From the NCBI RefSeq assembly GCF_025770735.1, contig NZ_JAODPB010000001.1, forward strand, positions 558,001 through 622,000: a stretch of DNA of 64,000 nucleotides. Reading direction: 5' to 3'. Shown here piece by piece: positions 1-10,490 of this stretch. Positions within the stretch are counted from its first letter, which is position 1. Every line of letters starts with the position of its first letter. Made by a program: the position numbers and the translations under genes. The notes beneath the pieces are model-generated. The model was given only the letters and a program-made list of their open reading frames with translations, ran no database searches and was not told the origin of the DNA. Origin of the DNA: Shouchella tritolerans (GTDB taxonomy: Bacteria > Bacillota > Bacilli > Bacillales > Bacillaceae_D).

Positions 1-1
1 G

Positions 2-1546
2 CAGTTTACAGAGACCCATCAAGACAAGCATGTTGTTGTTGTGGCCCAGACTGGGATGGGGAAAACAGAAGCGGGATTGCTTTGGCTCGGAAAGGAAAAA
101 GGGTTTTTTACGTTGCCTCTTCGCGTTAGTTTAAATGCGATGTACGATCGGATTGTTAACCCAGATAAAATTGGGTTCTCTCAAATAACAGATGACCATG
201 GAGAGACTGCAACCGGTCTTCTGCATTCTACTAGCTTGGACTATTTGTTGGATACGATAGAGGGTGACGATTCCACGCTAGAAAAAGTCCATGCGCAATC
301 AAAAGAATTTGCCAATAAATTGGTCGTTTCTACCATTGACCAAGTATTAAAATTTCCTTTCTTTTATCTCGGTTTTGAAAAAGAATATGCGACGATGGCT
401 TCTTGCAAACTAATTATTGATGAATTGCAAGCGTATAACCCAAAGATTGCTGCACTGCTTGTACGCGCTATGGCCATGATCGATGAAATTGGCGGTTCCT
501 TTTTAATCATGACAGCAACACTCCCTGACTTTTATTATAAAGCGCTCCAGCGGGAATTAAAGCAGCCCAACAAGCCTTTGCGCTATGGAGAATTTATAGA
601 TGACCGGGTTAAACGGCATAACGTTTCGATTCGGGAAAAGTCGATACTCGATTGTGCGCAAGAAGCGGCTGAAGCAGGGAAGAAGAAAAAAGTCTTAATG
701 ATTTGCAATACGGTTGATCAGGCAAGAACATTGTACCAAGAAGTTGTAAACCATCACCCTGATACACACTTGCTTCATTCTCGGTTTATCCAAAAGGACC
801 GAAAGCGTTTAGAAGCAGAAATTCTCGCATTTGCTGAGAGTGAGGGTACTGGCATTTGGGTGACAACTCAGCTTGTGGAAGCAAGCCTTGACATTGATTT
901 TGACGTACTCTATAGCGAAATGGCTTCTCTTGATAGCCTGTTTCAACGCTTAGGTCGCTGCAATCGCAAAGGGATAAAACCAATAGATATGACAAATGTC
1001 TATATCTTGATTAACGACGTGAGTGGTGTCGGCTCCGTTTATGATCAAGACATTTATCAGCGCAGTTTGGACTTGCTAAGTGAGCAGAGTGGTGTACTGT
1101 TAGAAACAAAAAAGCATGAGTTGATTCAACGTTTGTATGATGAAGAAGCTTTAGTGGGCACTGCCTTTAAAGCAGAGTTTGATGAAACATTGAGACAACT
1201 GAAATCTCGACCTCTTTATGAAATTGGCAAACAAAAAGCACAATCTTTGTTACGAGACTTTCAACAAAACCAGGTGGTTCCAGCCATGTTCTTAGAATTG
1301 GATGAGGTCCAGCAGGCGATCAACGATTGGGAAAATGCCAACAATCGATTTGAGCGGAAGGAGGACATCAAACGAGCAAAACGAAAGGCTCGACGTACGA
1401 TTGAACAATACTCCGTAAGCATAAATAAGTTCAAAAATCTAAGCATAAGTGACTTCTATGGGATAAAAGGATTGTATATAGCCGAATGCCGGTACGATAC
1501 AAAATTGGGATTATTAACGGAAGAAGCAGATGGTTTCTTTTCGTAG
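2..1546 (+). CDS. cas3: Cas3 helicase (type I-B CRISPR), 5' end cut by window edge
   Basis: The reading frame is open from base 2, so the gene begins before the window; 514 residues are visible. Cas3 is the ATP-driven helicase that unwinds and degrades DNA after Cascade finds a target. Seen: Walker A motif QTGMGKT near the visible start, the DExx-box variant DELQAY (about nt 419), motif III TATLP, and motif VI QRLGRCNRKG. The HD nuclease domain is not in the visible part and must lie upstream or be a separate gene. It is followed by cas4, cas1 and cas2 in the order usual for type I-B, so cas6, cas8b, cas7 and cas5 probably lie just outside the window. The family is certain; the subtype is inferred from gene order and repeat sequence. 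Confidence 0.95.
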   Translation, partial: QFTETHQDKHVVVVAQTGMGKTEAGLLWLGKEKGFFTLPLRVSLNAMYDRIVNPDKIGFSQITDDHGETATGLLHSTSLDYLLDTIEGDDSTLEKVHAQSKEFANKLVVSTIDQVLKFPFFYLGFEKEYATMASCKLIIDELQAYNPKIAALLVRAMAMIDEIGGSFLIMTATLPDFYYKALQRELKQPNKPLRYGEFIDDRVKRHNVSIREKSILDCAQEAAEAGKKKKVLMICNTVDQARTLYQEVVNHHPDTHLLHSRFIQKDRKRLEAEILAFAESEGTGIWVTTQLVEASLDIDFDVLYSEMASLDSLFQRLGRCNRKGIKPIDMTNVYILINDVSGVGSVYDQDIYQRSLDLLSEQSGVLLETKKHELIQRLYDEEALVGTAFKAEFDETLRQLKSRPLYEIGKQKAQSLLRDFQQNQVVPAMFLELDEVQQAINDWENANNRFERKEDIKRAKRKARRTIEQYSVSINKFKNLSISDFYGIKGLYIAECRYDTKLGLLTEEADGFFS

Positions 1547-1565
1547 AAAAGGAAAGGGGAGCACT

Positions 1566-2084
1566 ATGCAGGAGAAAACGATTGGAGGGGTGGACATACA
1601 CTATCTCTTGCTGTGCAAAAGGAAACTGTGGCTGTTTAAACATGGCATTTCCATGGAAAATGAGTCTGATCGAGTCGCAGAAGGGAAGGTGCTTCACGAA
1701 ACAGCTTATCCAAGGGTCGAAACAAGGGAAATTCTCATAGACAACGCATTTAAAATTGACGCCATCGACGGTGAATATGTCCGGGAAGTAAAACTGTCAA
1801 GCCGAATGAAAGACTCGGATAAAATGCAAATGCTGTTTTACCTTTACCAGCTTGATCAAAAAGGGGTAAAGAAAAAAGGACTAATTAGCTATACAAAGGA
1901 AAAGCGAACGCTTGAAATGGTGCTTGGGGAAAAGGAAAAACAACAAGTCAAACAAGCAATCGCTGAGGCTTATGAGGTAACAAAACAACCAAAACCGCCA
2001 GTCGTGAAAAGGCTTCCTTATTGCAAAAAATGTGCCTATTATTCCTTTTGTTACGCTTTGGAGGTGGATGATGATGATGCGTGA
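1566..2084 (+). CDS. cas4: Cas4 nuclease for spacer acquisition
   Basis: This 172-residue protein is of the RecB-like exonuclease family that trims prespacers and helps choose PAM and orientation with Cas1-Cas2. Seen: an N-terminal Cys in LLLCKRKLW and a C-terminal CKKCAYYSFC cluster, together the four cysteines expected for a 4Fe-4S cluster, plus the nuclease motif REVKLSS. I chose ATG 1566 because it follows GGGGAG; a longer frame open from 1530 overlaps the end of cas3 without a better ribosome binding site. The end overlaps the start of cas1, so the two are probably translationally coupled. Confidence 0.94.
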   Translation: MQEKTIGGVDIHYLLLCKRKLWLFKHGISMENESDRVAEGKVLHETAYPRVETREILIDNAFKIDAIDGEYVREVKLSSRMKDSDKMQMLFYLYQLDQKGVKKKGLISYTKEKRTLEMVLGEKEKQQVKQAIAEAYEVTKQPKPPVVKRLPYCKKCAYYSFCYALEVDDDDA

Positions 2085-3060
2085 CCACTATGTTTTCACA
2101 AATGGTCGGCTTCAGCGAAAACAAAATACTATTTACTATGTAGCAGAAGAGGGTGGTCGTAAGCCACTCCCTATTGAAAAAATTCGTAACCTCCATATCT
2201 TTGGTGAAGTGGATATGAATACAAAACTGTTAAATTACTTAAGCCAGTATGATGTTTGTTTACATATTTACAACTATTACGGCTTTTATGCAGGGACGTA
2301 CTATCCACGTACAAAAAATGTCTCCGGTTTTCTTATAGTGAATCAAGCAGAACATTATAACCATAAATACAAACGCTTGTTTTTAGCTCATCAGTTTATT
2401 GCTGGTGGTACTCATCATATGCTGCGGAATCTCCGCAAACGAAAAGAAGAAACGTCAGATATTATCGAAGCAATCATGGGGGTTCAATCAAGTTTGCAAA
2501 CCTGCACAGATATTACAATGTTGATGGGAAAAGAAGGGCAAATTCGTAAGCATTATTATGAAGGTTTCCGACAACTAATCAAACAAGATTTTGCTTTTGC
2601 GAAAAGAACGAAGCAACCTCCCAATGATCCAATTAATGCTCTTCTTTCTTTTGGCAATACTATGATGTACCAAACAGTATTATCGGAAATTTATCGTACA
2701 TCGTTAAACCCAACTGTTAGTTTTCTCCATGAACCATCGACCAAACGTTTCTCATTAAGCTTAGACCTGGCAGAAATTTTTAAGCCACTGATTGTCGATC
2801 CACTCATACTTTCTTTAATTAACAAAAAAATCATTACGAAAAAGCACTTTGACTATTTAGAAGGCGAAGTTTGTTATTTAAACGAAGAAGGGAAAAAACG
2901 ATTTATTCGAGCCTGGGAAGAACGCTTGCAAACAAGCATTATGCATCGAAAATTAAAGAGAAAAACAACGTACCGTTATCTTATCCGACTGGAATGCTAT
3001 AAACTGATCAAACATGTAATTGATGATGAAGTCTACAAGCCATTGAAAGCGTGGTGGTAA
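2074..3060 (+). CDS. cas1: Cas1 integrase
   Basis: Cas1 is the integrase that inserts new spacers at the leader-repeat junction with Cas2. The 328-residue length fits type I-B. Metal-binding residues are visible as Glu154 (MGKEGQ), His219 (FLHEPS) and Asp231 (SLDLAE). Four ATG codons stand in a row (2068, 2071, 2074, 2077) behind GGAGGTGG at 2060-2067; 2074 gives normal spacing but 2077 is equally possible. The start overlaps the 3' end of cas4 and cas2 begins one base after the stop, so this is one tight operon. Confidence 0.96.
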   Translation: MMRDHYVFTNGRLQRKQNTIYYVAEEGGRKPLPIEKIRNLHIFGEVDMNTKLLNYLSQYDVCLHIYNYYGFYAGTYYPRTKNVSGFLIVNQAEHYNHKYKRLFLAHQFIAGGTHHMLRNLRKRKEETSDIIEAIMGVQSSLQTCTDITMLMGKEGQIRKHYYEGFRQLIKQDFAFAKRTKQPPNDPINALLSFGNTMMYQTVLSEIYRTSLNPTVSFLHEPSTKRFSLSLDLAEIFKPLIVDPLILSLINKKIITKKHFDYLEGEVCYLNEEGKKRFIRAWEERLQTSIMHRKLKRKTTYRYLIRLECYKLIKHVIDDEVYKPLKAWW

Positions 3061-3061
3061 C

Positions 3062-3325
3062 ATGTTTGTCATTATAACGTACGATGTCGGCCAAAAGCGA
3101 GTTGGAAAAGTATGCAAAACGCTGCGAAAATATCTGGACTGGACCCAAAACTCCGTATTTGAAGGAGAGATAACAAAAGGAACATTAAGTAAATGTATGG
3201 CTGAACTCGATACCATTATCAAAAGAGAGTCAGACTCTATCTATTTATATCAGGTTGCCAATCCAAGAAATTTAAAGAAGATTATCCATGGCCATGAGAG
3301 AAACCCTTCCGACTTGTTTTTATAA
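3062..3325 (+). CDS. cas2: Cas2 adaptation protein
   Basis: The 87-residue protein starts MFVIITYDVG, the typical Cas2 first beta-strand with the conserved Asp. It forms the central dimer of the Cas1-Cas2 integration complex. It begins one base after the cas1 stop, is the last cas gene of the operon, and is followed by the array leader. Nothing looks truncated. Confidence 0.96.
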   Translation: MFVIITYDVGQKRVGKVCKTLRKYLDWTQNSVFEGEITKGTLSKCMAELDTIIKRESDSIYLYQVANPRNLKKIIHGHERNPSDLFL

Positions 3326-3535
3326 ATGATAAAATGAGACGAAACATTCACAGTTTGCCGTGAATCGGTTTTGATGTAAAATGAGCGAATCGCTTGCCCC
3401 TTAAGGGATTCAAGCTATTTTGAAGTGATTCTAAATACACGACTGGCGATCCACTGCAAAATGAAGCCATTTGATAGGACAGGCAATCGTGAAAAAGCCC
3501 GTTGTTTTAAGGTTTTTTGTTGGCTAAAATGAAGG
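3326..3535 (+). promoter_or_regulatory. Leader of the type I-B CRISPR array
   Basis: This AT-rich, 210-bp stretch lies between cas2 and the first repeat and has no gene. By position it is the leader that carries the array promoter and the integration signal. The array's degenerate repeat lies at the far end, which agrees with this being the leader side. I see no clear -35/-10 pair. Confidence 0.75.
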
Positions 3536-6500
3536 GTTTTATATGAACTTAGTGGGTTATAAAGTAGTAAGTCAGGAGAACAAACGGTGAATCGAAGTCT
3601 TGTTTTATATGAACTTAGTGGGTTATAAAGAAGCACGTCAACGGCCGTGGCACTAACGCCTATCATGTTTTATATGAACTTAGTGGGTTATAAAGACAAA
3701 AAAGCGCCCGCCTGCGCCACTAGCGCTCGCAGTTTTATATGAACTTAGTGGGTTATAAAGTTGAAATTCTGAGGAAAACAACGTGTTCAGTTTACCTGTT
3801 TTATATGAACTTAGTGGGTTATAAAGATGACTGACATAGTGAGTCCGAGAACTGTAATAAAGTTTTATATGAACTTAGTGGGTTATAAAGCAAGACAAAG
3901 AAGAAGTGTTAGAGCAAAAAACGAAAGCGTTTTATATGAACTTAGTGGGTTATAAAGAAGATAATACTCACCTGTTCGGTGATGATGAAATCGTTTTATA
4001 TGAACTTAGTGGGTTATAAAGATAACTATTATCAAATGGCCTTAGTCGCACTCGACGAGTTTTATATGAACTTAGTGGGTTATAAAGCAAGGTATTTCCA
4101 ACTTGAAGTTGTTTCATCGATCATTGTTTTATATGAACTTAGTGGGTTATAAAGCTGATCCGAATTGGTGGGTGTGGCATGATCGACTTGGTTTTATATG
4201 AACTTAGTGGGTTATAAAGCCACATTGCAGTATTGGGATTTTCGGTTGTACACCGGTTTTATATGAACTTAGTGGGTTATAAAGACGCGCACCGAGGCGA
4301 GCTTGCTGCAAAGCATTCTGAGAGTTTTATATGAACTTAGTGGGTTATAAAGCTATGATCGCCAATAATCCGGTTGCTAGATAAAGAACGGTTTTATATG
4401 AACTTAGTGGGTTATAAAGCTGCAACCATCAGATTCTTTTTGTATTTGACAATCTCGTTTTATATGAACTTAGTGGGTTATAAAGTTGCGGCTTTTAAGA
4501 TTGCATTTGACGCTTGTATTGCGTTTTATATGAACTTAGTGGGTTATAAAGTTCCTGAACTCTCCTTTATTGCGTTTTCCGTGTCGTCGTTTTATATGAA
4601 CTTAGTGGGGTTATAAAGTTACACGATAGTACTATCATGCTATTATTAGTGTAGGTTTTATATGAACTTAGTGGGTTATAAAGTAGACACTAAAGTGACG
4701 GGAGTACAGGGGGATGTGAGTTTTATATGAACTTAGTGGGTTATAAAGCTTGATTTGTTTTCTTATATTTAGTGATCATTTTCAAGTTTTATATGAACTT
4801 AGTGGGTTATAAAGAGGTTAGGAAAAACGGTTTTCCCTTAGAATCTTTTCTCGTTTTATATGAACTTAGTGGGTTATAAAGACGGTTATGGTTCATACTC
4901 TCTGCTTTCGCTTGAGCGTTTTATATGAACTTAGTGGGTTATAAAGTTAATACACGCTTCTCTTCTTCAGGTGAGCAAGCACGTTTTATATGAACTTAGT
5001 GGGTTATAAAGATAACCCGCCTAATGCCGCCCACATCCTTCCACATACGTTTTATATGAACTTAGTGGGTTATAAAGAACATCGAACCAATTCCGTTTAC
5101 TAAGCCTTGTATGTTTTATATGAACTTAGTGGGTTATAAAGCCGTAACCTTCGATAGCTGTCGCGAGATCGTGCGTTTCGTTTTATATGAACTTAGTGGG
5201 TTATAAAGCGCCAAGGCCGTGGCTGCCCGCTCCTTTTCGATTTCTGTTTTATATGAACTTAGTGGGTTATAAAGGCGTCAAAAATACCTTTGCCAAGCTT
5301 ACCGATTTCAGTTTTATATGAACTTAGTGGGTTATAAAGACGCTGACCAAGTGAGTGGTAAGTCTGAAAACATTCATGTTTTATATGAACTTAGTGGGTT
5401 ATAAAGAGCATTTCAATGTCAGTATTTGAGTTAGACGCTGCGTTTTATATGAACTTAGTGGGTTATAAAGTTACCTCAAACCAAAAAAGAAATTGAATGT
5501 ACCACATGGTTTTATATGAACTTAGTGGGTTATAAAGAGAGCAAAGAAACCCAATCAAAGATCGTAGCATCAAGTTTTATATGAACTTAGTGGGTTATAA
5601 AGCCACGCGTGGAGTACACTTCGCCACTTGCGGAAAAGTACAGTTTTATATGAACTTAGTGGGTTATAAAGCAAACTTTATGGTTCACGGGATACCGACC
5701 AGGCGGCAAGTTTTATATGAACTTAGTGGGTTATAAAGACGCTTCTTAGCGAAAAATCAGGAATAGTGGTTATGGAGTTTTATATGAACTTAGTGGGTTA
5801 TAAAGCGGGATCATCGTATATTACGAAGTCGAGGGCGAAAAAGGTTTTATATGAACTTAGTGGGTTATAAAGCCGTTTAAATGTGTTACGCCGTGATAAG
5901 TTAGTTTCAGCGTTTTATATGAACTTAGTGGGTTATAAAGTGGTAATTCCTTTGCGTGTTTCTGGTCCTTTTAGTCGTTTTATATGAACTTAGTGGGTTA
6001 TAAAGTAAAGCGACTTGATGATAAGGTCAATAATCGGCTGAGTTTTATATGAACTTAGTGGGTTATAAAGTGGCGCGCCTTAACAGAGACGTGGCTTTAT
6101 ACGTAAGTTTTATATGAACTTAGTGGGTTATAAAGCCAAGTGGGGAAAATGTTGAAGGCAGAGAAGAAAAGTTTTATATGAACTTAGTGGGTTATAAAGT
6201 ATCTTCAGAGCTTGCTTCAACTGAAGGTTCCCGTGTTTTATATGAACTTAGTGGGTTATAAAGAGCGACGACAGTCGCTAGCGACAGCGCAAAGCACCCG
6301 GTTTTATATGAACTTAGTGGGTTATAAAGACTATCATCCACCTTTTCTAAATCTAATTCTACAAAAGTTTTATATGAACTTAGTGGGTTATAAAGTAATG
6401 ATAGGCGTGGAGGAAGGAGCGTAGCGGATGAGTTTTATATGAACTTAGTGGGTTATAAAGCTTATTGACCATCATATTCTTAACAGTGAAGAACTTGTTT

Positions 6501-8159
6501 TATATGAACTTAGTGGGTTATAAAGAAGCTAAATCCTCCATGTTCTTTACCTAATCGCAATCGTTTTATATGAACTTAGTGGGTTATAAAGTTCATCATC
6601 ACAAGTGATTTCATAAGTTTGTCCACAATCGTTTTATATGAACTTAGTGGGTTATAAAGTAATTTTCGCCCTCACCTTCTTCTAACCAATTGAAGTTTTA
6701 TATGAACTTAGTGGGTTATAAAGAATTACGTTGATAATGTAATGCGCTATTTAGAGCCAGTTTTATATGAACTTAGTGGGTTATAAAGCCGTCTGGCGAG
6801 TGCGTGTTATCAGAAATGTTCAATCCGTTTTATATGAACTTAGTGGGTTATAAAGAAGTGGAAGCTAAACCGAAGTTGTTAAGAGAAAAGGGTTTTATAT
6901 GAACTTAGTGGGTTATAAAGTTTAACGTGCTGGACGACGCGGTGAAAATCGCTACGCGTTTTATACGAACTTAGTGGGTTATAAAGAATTTCAAAAGCTT
7001 GTAAATGAGTTAGGTGAAAAAGGTTTTATATGAACTTAGTGGGTTATAAAGTAGATGGAGAGGTTCAGGCGCAAGGACGGCCAAGAGCGTTTTATATGAA
7101 CTTAGTGGGTTATAAAGTCGTTACAAATTTCCCGAAATACCGGACGCCTAACGGTTTTATATGAACTTAGTGGGTTATAAAGGAAGATCTGACGGAGGCT
7201 GTGACGAGCTTTGCCGTCGTTTTATATGAACTTAGTGGGTTATAAAGTTCTCTTTACCAAGACACCCTTCTTGCGGACTAATTGGTTTTATATGAACTTA
7301 GTGGGTTATAAAGAGGTTATTGCGGGCCATAACATTGCCTGGTCATACGCGTTTTATATGAACTTAGTGGGTTATAAAGAAGAGCTAACACCGGCAGTAT
7401 CGGAAAACAAGCCAAGTTTTATATGAACTTAGTGGGTTATAAAGCCAGCTAAATAAAGACGCTTGGCCACGTTCAAGATAGTTTTATATGAACTTAGTGG
7501 GTTATAAAGGCAACGGACTGATAAAAATAGCAGATGGAGAAGGCGTTTTATATGAACTTAGTGGGTTATAAAGGCGTTAAACTGTTTATTTAGCTCGTTT
7601 TGTAGGATTTGTTTTATATGAACTTAGTGGGTTATAAAGTGGGTGCAGGCAACGGCGACCCGTCCACACGTAACGCGTTTTATATGAACTTAGTGGGTTA
7701 TAAAGTTGATTGGGTATTCTATCTATTATATCTTGCTTATTTGTTTTATATGAACTTAGTGGGTTATAAAGCTATCCACAGCTGAGGCGTCCCAGCCGAC
7801 TCGTAAAAGTTTTATATGAACTTAGTGGGTTATAAAGTCGACTTCGATTCCTTTCTTAAGATCAGCTAATATTTGGTTTTATATGAACTTAGTGGGTTAT
7901 AAAGCCCGCTTAGGTACCGGGCGGGAAGTTTCTCCGAAAGCGTTTTATATGAACTTAGTGGGTTATAAAGATGGAATAAAAGCATTATCGCCTATTCAGG
8001 TTGCGCGTTTTATATGAACTTAGTGGGTTATAAATAAATGACATTCATCGTGTTCTGGAATTCGGGAGCGAGTTTTATATGAACTTAATGGGTTATAAAG
8101 AAGAAACCAAGCTAATCTTAAGTCACTAAGCGGTTTATATGAACCAAGAGGGGTATAGG
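3536..8159 (+). CRISPR. Type I-B CRISPR array, 70 repeats plus a degenerate last repeat
   Basis: A 29-bp repeat beginning GTTTTATATGAACTTAG and ending GGGTTATAAAG recurs every 64-69 bp; I counted 70 copies between 3536 and 8100, with spacers of about 35-40 bp. A last copy at about 8132-8159 is heavily mutated. Single-copy variants: an extra G in the repeat at 4589, TATAC for TATAT at 6958, loss of the final G at 8007, and GAACTTAATG at 8072. Mutations cluster at the cas-distal end, the normal sign of old repeats. No large gaps or insertions interrupt the array. The leader side is next to cas2, so transcription runs rightward. Confidence 0.99.
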
Positions 8160-8367
8160 GGATTAAAATAAAATTAGTAGTATCGAAAGGAGCATACCTG
8201 TTAGAAGGGGTTGAAACAAAAAGAGCCCCTTGGGAGGATGTGGAGTGTCTGGAGTGTCAACGAGCAAGAATTGGAGTAAATTCGTGCCCTTACAATCATG
8301 ACGAGCGGTTAAACCCTTTTACACGTTCAGGCGACGATGGTCCGCCATCACAAGACTAATAATAAAA

Positions 8368-8603
8368 CTGACTGGCCTCTAGCTGAACTTGGCTTATTTC
8401 CTCGAAGACCGTGGCATTCCGTTGGTGATGGGGAACCCGATGCATGTTTCGAAGTCCAAAGGAGCTCGACGATAAGCTTCAAGGTAAAGCGCGATGTCAA
8501 AGATGCGCGAACGATTGGTCTTCTCGTTAAAGACAGGCGCTTTAGTTACCTGCGTATCCTTCAGAGCCATGAAGCGGATTTGTGGACGGAATCAAACCTT
8601 CGA
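8368..8603 (+). pseudogene. Relic of an IS110-family transposase
   Basis: Two frames together spell a decayed IS110-type transposase segment. One frame (from 8368) reads LTGL, an in-frame TAG where Trp is expected, then LNLAYFLEDRGIPLVMGNP and MHVSKSKGAR. After about 8445 the other frame continues VKDARTIGLLVKDRRF and SYLRILQSHEADL. These match the region of IS110 transposases around PTG..W...AYFLE and NP.HVK..K...KDA. There are at least one stop and one frameshift, and neither end of the element is recognisable. It directly follows the degenerate end of the CRISPR array. I see nothing else in 8160-8367. Confidence 0.7.
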
Positions 8604-8639
8604 GTGTCATTTACGGAAGACTTGGGGACGAGCACAACA

Positions 8640-8670
8640 AAAAAATGAACCCCGTCCAAGGTTCATTTTT
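8640..8670 (-). terminator. Terminator for the YiaA-like gene
   Basis: The inverted repeat ATGAACC (8645-8651) / GGTTCAT (8660-8666) is flanked by A-run and T-run, so it can work in both directions. On the minus strand it lies about 50 bp after the stop of the YiaA-like gene. Confidence 0.7.
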
Positions 8671-8719
8671 ATGTAGATCACATGTTACATGTAAGGCAAA
8701 ATCGTTAAAAACGGACTAC

Positions 8720-9190
8720 TCAATCTCTTTCTCTTGCCCGTTGTGTATCCCTAATATTCTTCTGGACCGTGATGGCAGCAAATAAGCTAAGGACAAAAGA
8801 CATGCCATAAAATCCTTTTTCGCTCAAAACAATGCTGCCAGCATTGTACAAACCGATACCCATTAATAAAATAGAGACAATAAGTGCAACCCAACTAATC
8901 CCATAATAAATGCTCGTAACAGGTATGCCTTCATCTTTATCTCTTACTGCCTTTTGCAAAGATACGGCTGAATAGAGGCCGAAGATTAAAACGGCAAAGT
9001 AATATCCTTTTTCGTTCAGTTCCATGGCTGCGTTAAACAAGCCGATAAAATACGAGCCGACACCTACTACCAACGCAGCCCAAGCAGCCCCTTTGAAGGC
9101 TGCAGTTGGTTCCCCTTCTCGTCTTTCCACTTTGATTTCGGGCTCATTTTGTTTTTCATTATCTAATAAAACCTCATGATCATTAGACAT
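8720..9190 (-). CDS. YiaA/YiaB-like inner membrane protein
   Basis: This 156-residue membrane protein has two copies of a two-helix unit of the YiaA/YiaB type. The first is around residues 33-80 ([18 protein letters not shown]) and the second around residues 95-145 ([17 protein letters not shown]), each ending in QK.(V/I)RD. The charged N-terminal 30 residues are extra compared with E. coli YiaA. The start is supported by GGAGGTGAAAC upstream on the minus strand. The function of the family is unknown; it is monocistronic here with its own terminator. Confidence 0.85.
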   Translation of the reverse strand: MSNDHEVLLDNEKQNEPEIKVERREGEPTAAFKGAAWAALVVGVGSYFIGLFNAAMELNEKGYYFAVLIFGLYSAVSLQKAVRDKDEGIPVTSIYYGISWVALIVSILLMGIGLYNAGSIVLSEKGFYGMSFVLSLFAAITVQKNIRDTQRARERD

Positions 9191-9756
9191 GAATGTTTCA
9201 CCTCCGTCTTTTTTCCATGAAAATTTAGCACTGCAAGTACACTGTCATGCCTTTGCCTAGATCTTATTATATAGAAATTGTATGCAAAAAGGCAGATTAT
9301 TTTGTTAAGACGCTTCCTTTATTTGCAGAAAACCGATTCATTGCATCGAATGTGATCGTGCCCACTGTTTTGTCCGCCATCTCCGACGGGATCTATTCGT
9401 TGGTAAACTGTGGTGATTACACGACGAGAGAATACAGGTTAAAGTCCATTGCATCCGCTGGAACAAACGGAAAGTGGTGGTCTGTGGACGTCCGCTATTT
9501 CAAGCTCTGGCATATCCGGACTGTTAGGAAGTGAAAAATGCAACGTTAGCAGCAACAAAGCCAGGCCACGATTATGTTTTGTTCATAAGGCCCTTAGGCT
9601 ATCACGTGAAAACGCTTATTCTTTTGCGCAAAAATCCATTGGTGTGTTACGTTTATTTTAGAATGGCCGAGTCTTTGTTCGAATGAAAATAGGCAAGGGA
9701 GTGCTTTTCCTAAATTTGTTTAGTGAAAAATTGAAAACAAAGAAAGCAGGGATTCG
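9191..9756. other. Intergenic stretch without a convincing gene
   Basis: About 560 bp. A 95-codon frame (9247-9534, plus) and a 70-codon frame (9449-9661, plus) are open, but neither has a ribosome binding site and neither product looks like a known family. This may be decayed coding DNA. Confidence 0.4.
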
Positions 9757-10113
9757 ATGTTTTTTTTCAAAAGGGACAAGAAACCAAAAAGATTGGAAGT
9801 AGATGCACCGGACGGCGCGTTGGTTCTGTATCCTACTGAATTGGAAGAGCTGAAAGAAAAAGAGGGCAAACATTTTTTGTTTTTTATAACGACCGATGAA
9901 GACCAAACTGGCTATATTGTGACGTCGAAGCCTGATAATGAAGGGCCAGGTCTGCTTTTTCCAATTCAGGAGGAATTTGAGGCGTGTTCAGATCTGTTTT
10001 TAGCCATCCCCCTTTCCTTAAACCATGCAGATAGCTTTGTATACAAAGAAGCCTCCTCTTATGAAGAAATGACAGAAGCAATTGAAAAAGCGAAAAATGA
10101 AAGAAAAAGCTAG
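9757..10113 (+). CDS. Small soluble hypothetical protein
   Basis: This 118-residue acidic and charged protein has no signal peptide. It starts MFFFKRDKKPKR and then looks like an alternating beta/loop fold (GALVLYPTELEEL, HFLFFITTDEDQTGY) with a helical Lys/Glu-rich C-terminus. I do not recognise the family. The ribosome binding site is weak (AGCAGGG before ATG 9757). A strong terminator at 10177 ends the unit, which supports it as a real single gene. Confidence 0.6.
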   Translation: MFFFKRDKKPKRLEVDAPDGALVLYPTELEELKEKEGKHFLFFITTDEDQTGYIVTSKPDNEGPGLLFPIQEEFEACSDLFLAIPLSLNHADSFVYKEASSYEEMTEAIEKAKNERKS

Positions 10114-10176
10114 CTTATGGCTAATTTTATGAATGTCATATCCTTCCTATAACGATACCTACACTCCTTTTTCTCG

Positions 10177-10208
10177 AGACAGCGTCACATGAAGCGCTGT
10201 CTTTTTTT
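10177..10208 (+). terminator. Rho-independent terminator
   Basis: GACAGCG (10178-10184) and CGCTGTC (10195-10201) form a stem followed by seven T, 64 bp after the stop of the preceding small gene. Confidence 0.85.
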
Positions 10209-10490
10209 ATCGTTCCGTTTAAGGATGCTTTCTTGCGCTAAAAAACAAGGTTTAATTTTTGTTTAACGGGAATAAATACAGTGCTTGCTGCTTTGGCAAA
10301 TGGCTTGAACGTGTGGTGGCTTGCAGCAATGGGGGCTAGCCTTGGTTTACAGGAAAGGAAGCAATTGATTGAAGGCGAGACGGTTGCCGGTCCATTGGAC
10401 AAAGGAGAATGGTGTCGGTTTCTCCCCCTGTATGAATGGAGCTTGCCCCCTGATCAAATTGGAATAGCTTTTTTAGATTGGAGAGATTTG

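Noticed and set aside
4374-7426. Open frames inside the type I-B array with repeated FYMNLVGYK peptides
   Set aside because: They are translations of the CRISPR repeat and spacers; no ribosome binding sites and the peptide period equals the repeat period.
9247-9661. Two open plus-strand frames between the YiaA-like gene and the small hypothetical gene
   Set aside because: No ribosome binding sites, overlapping each other, and products without recognisable features.
10281-10490. Longer N-terminus for the BCCT transporter
   Set aside because: The 70 extra codons have no ribosome binding site and no similarity to BCCT N-termini, while ATG 10491 has a good site.
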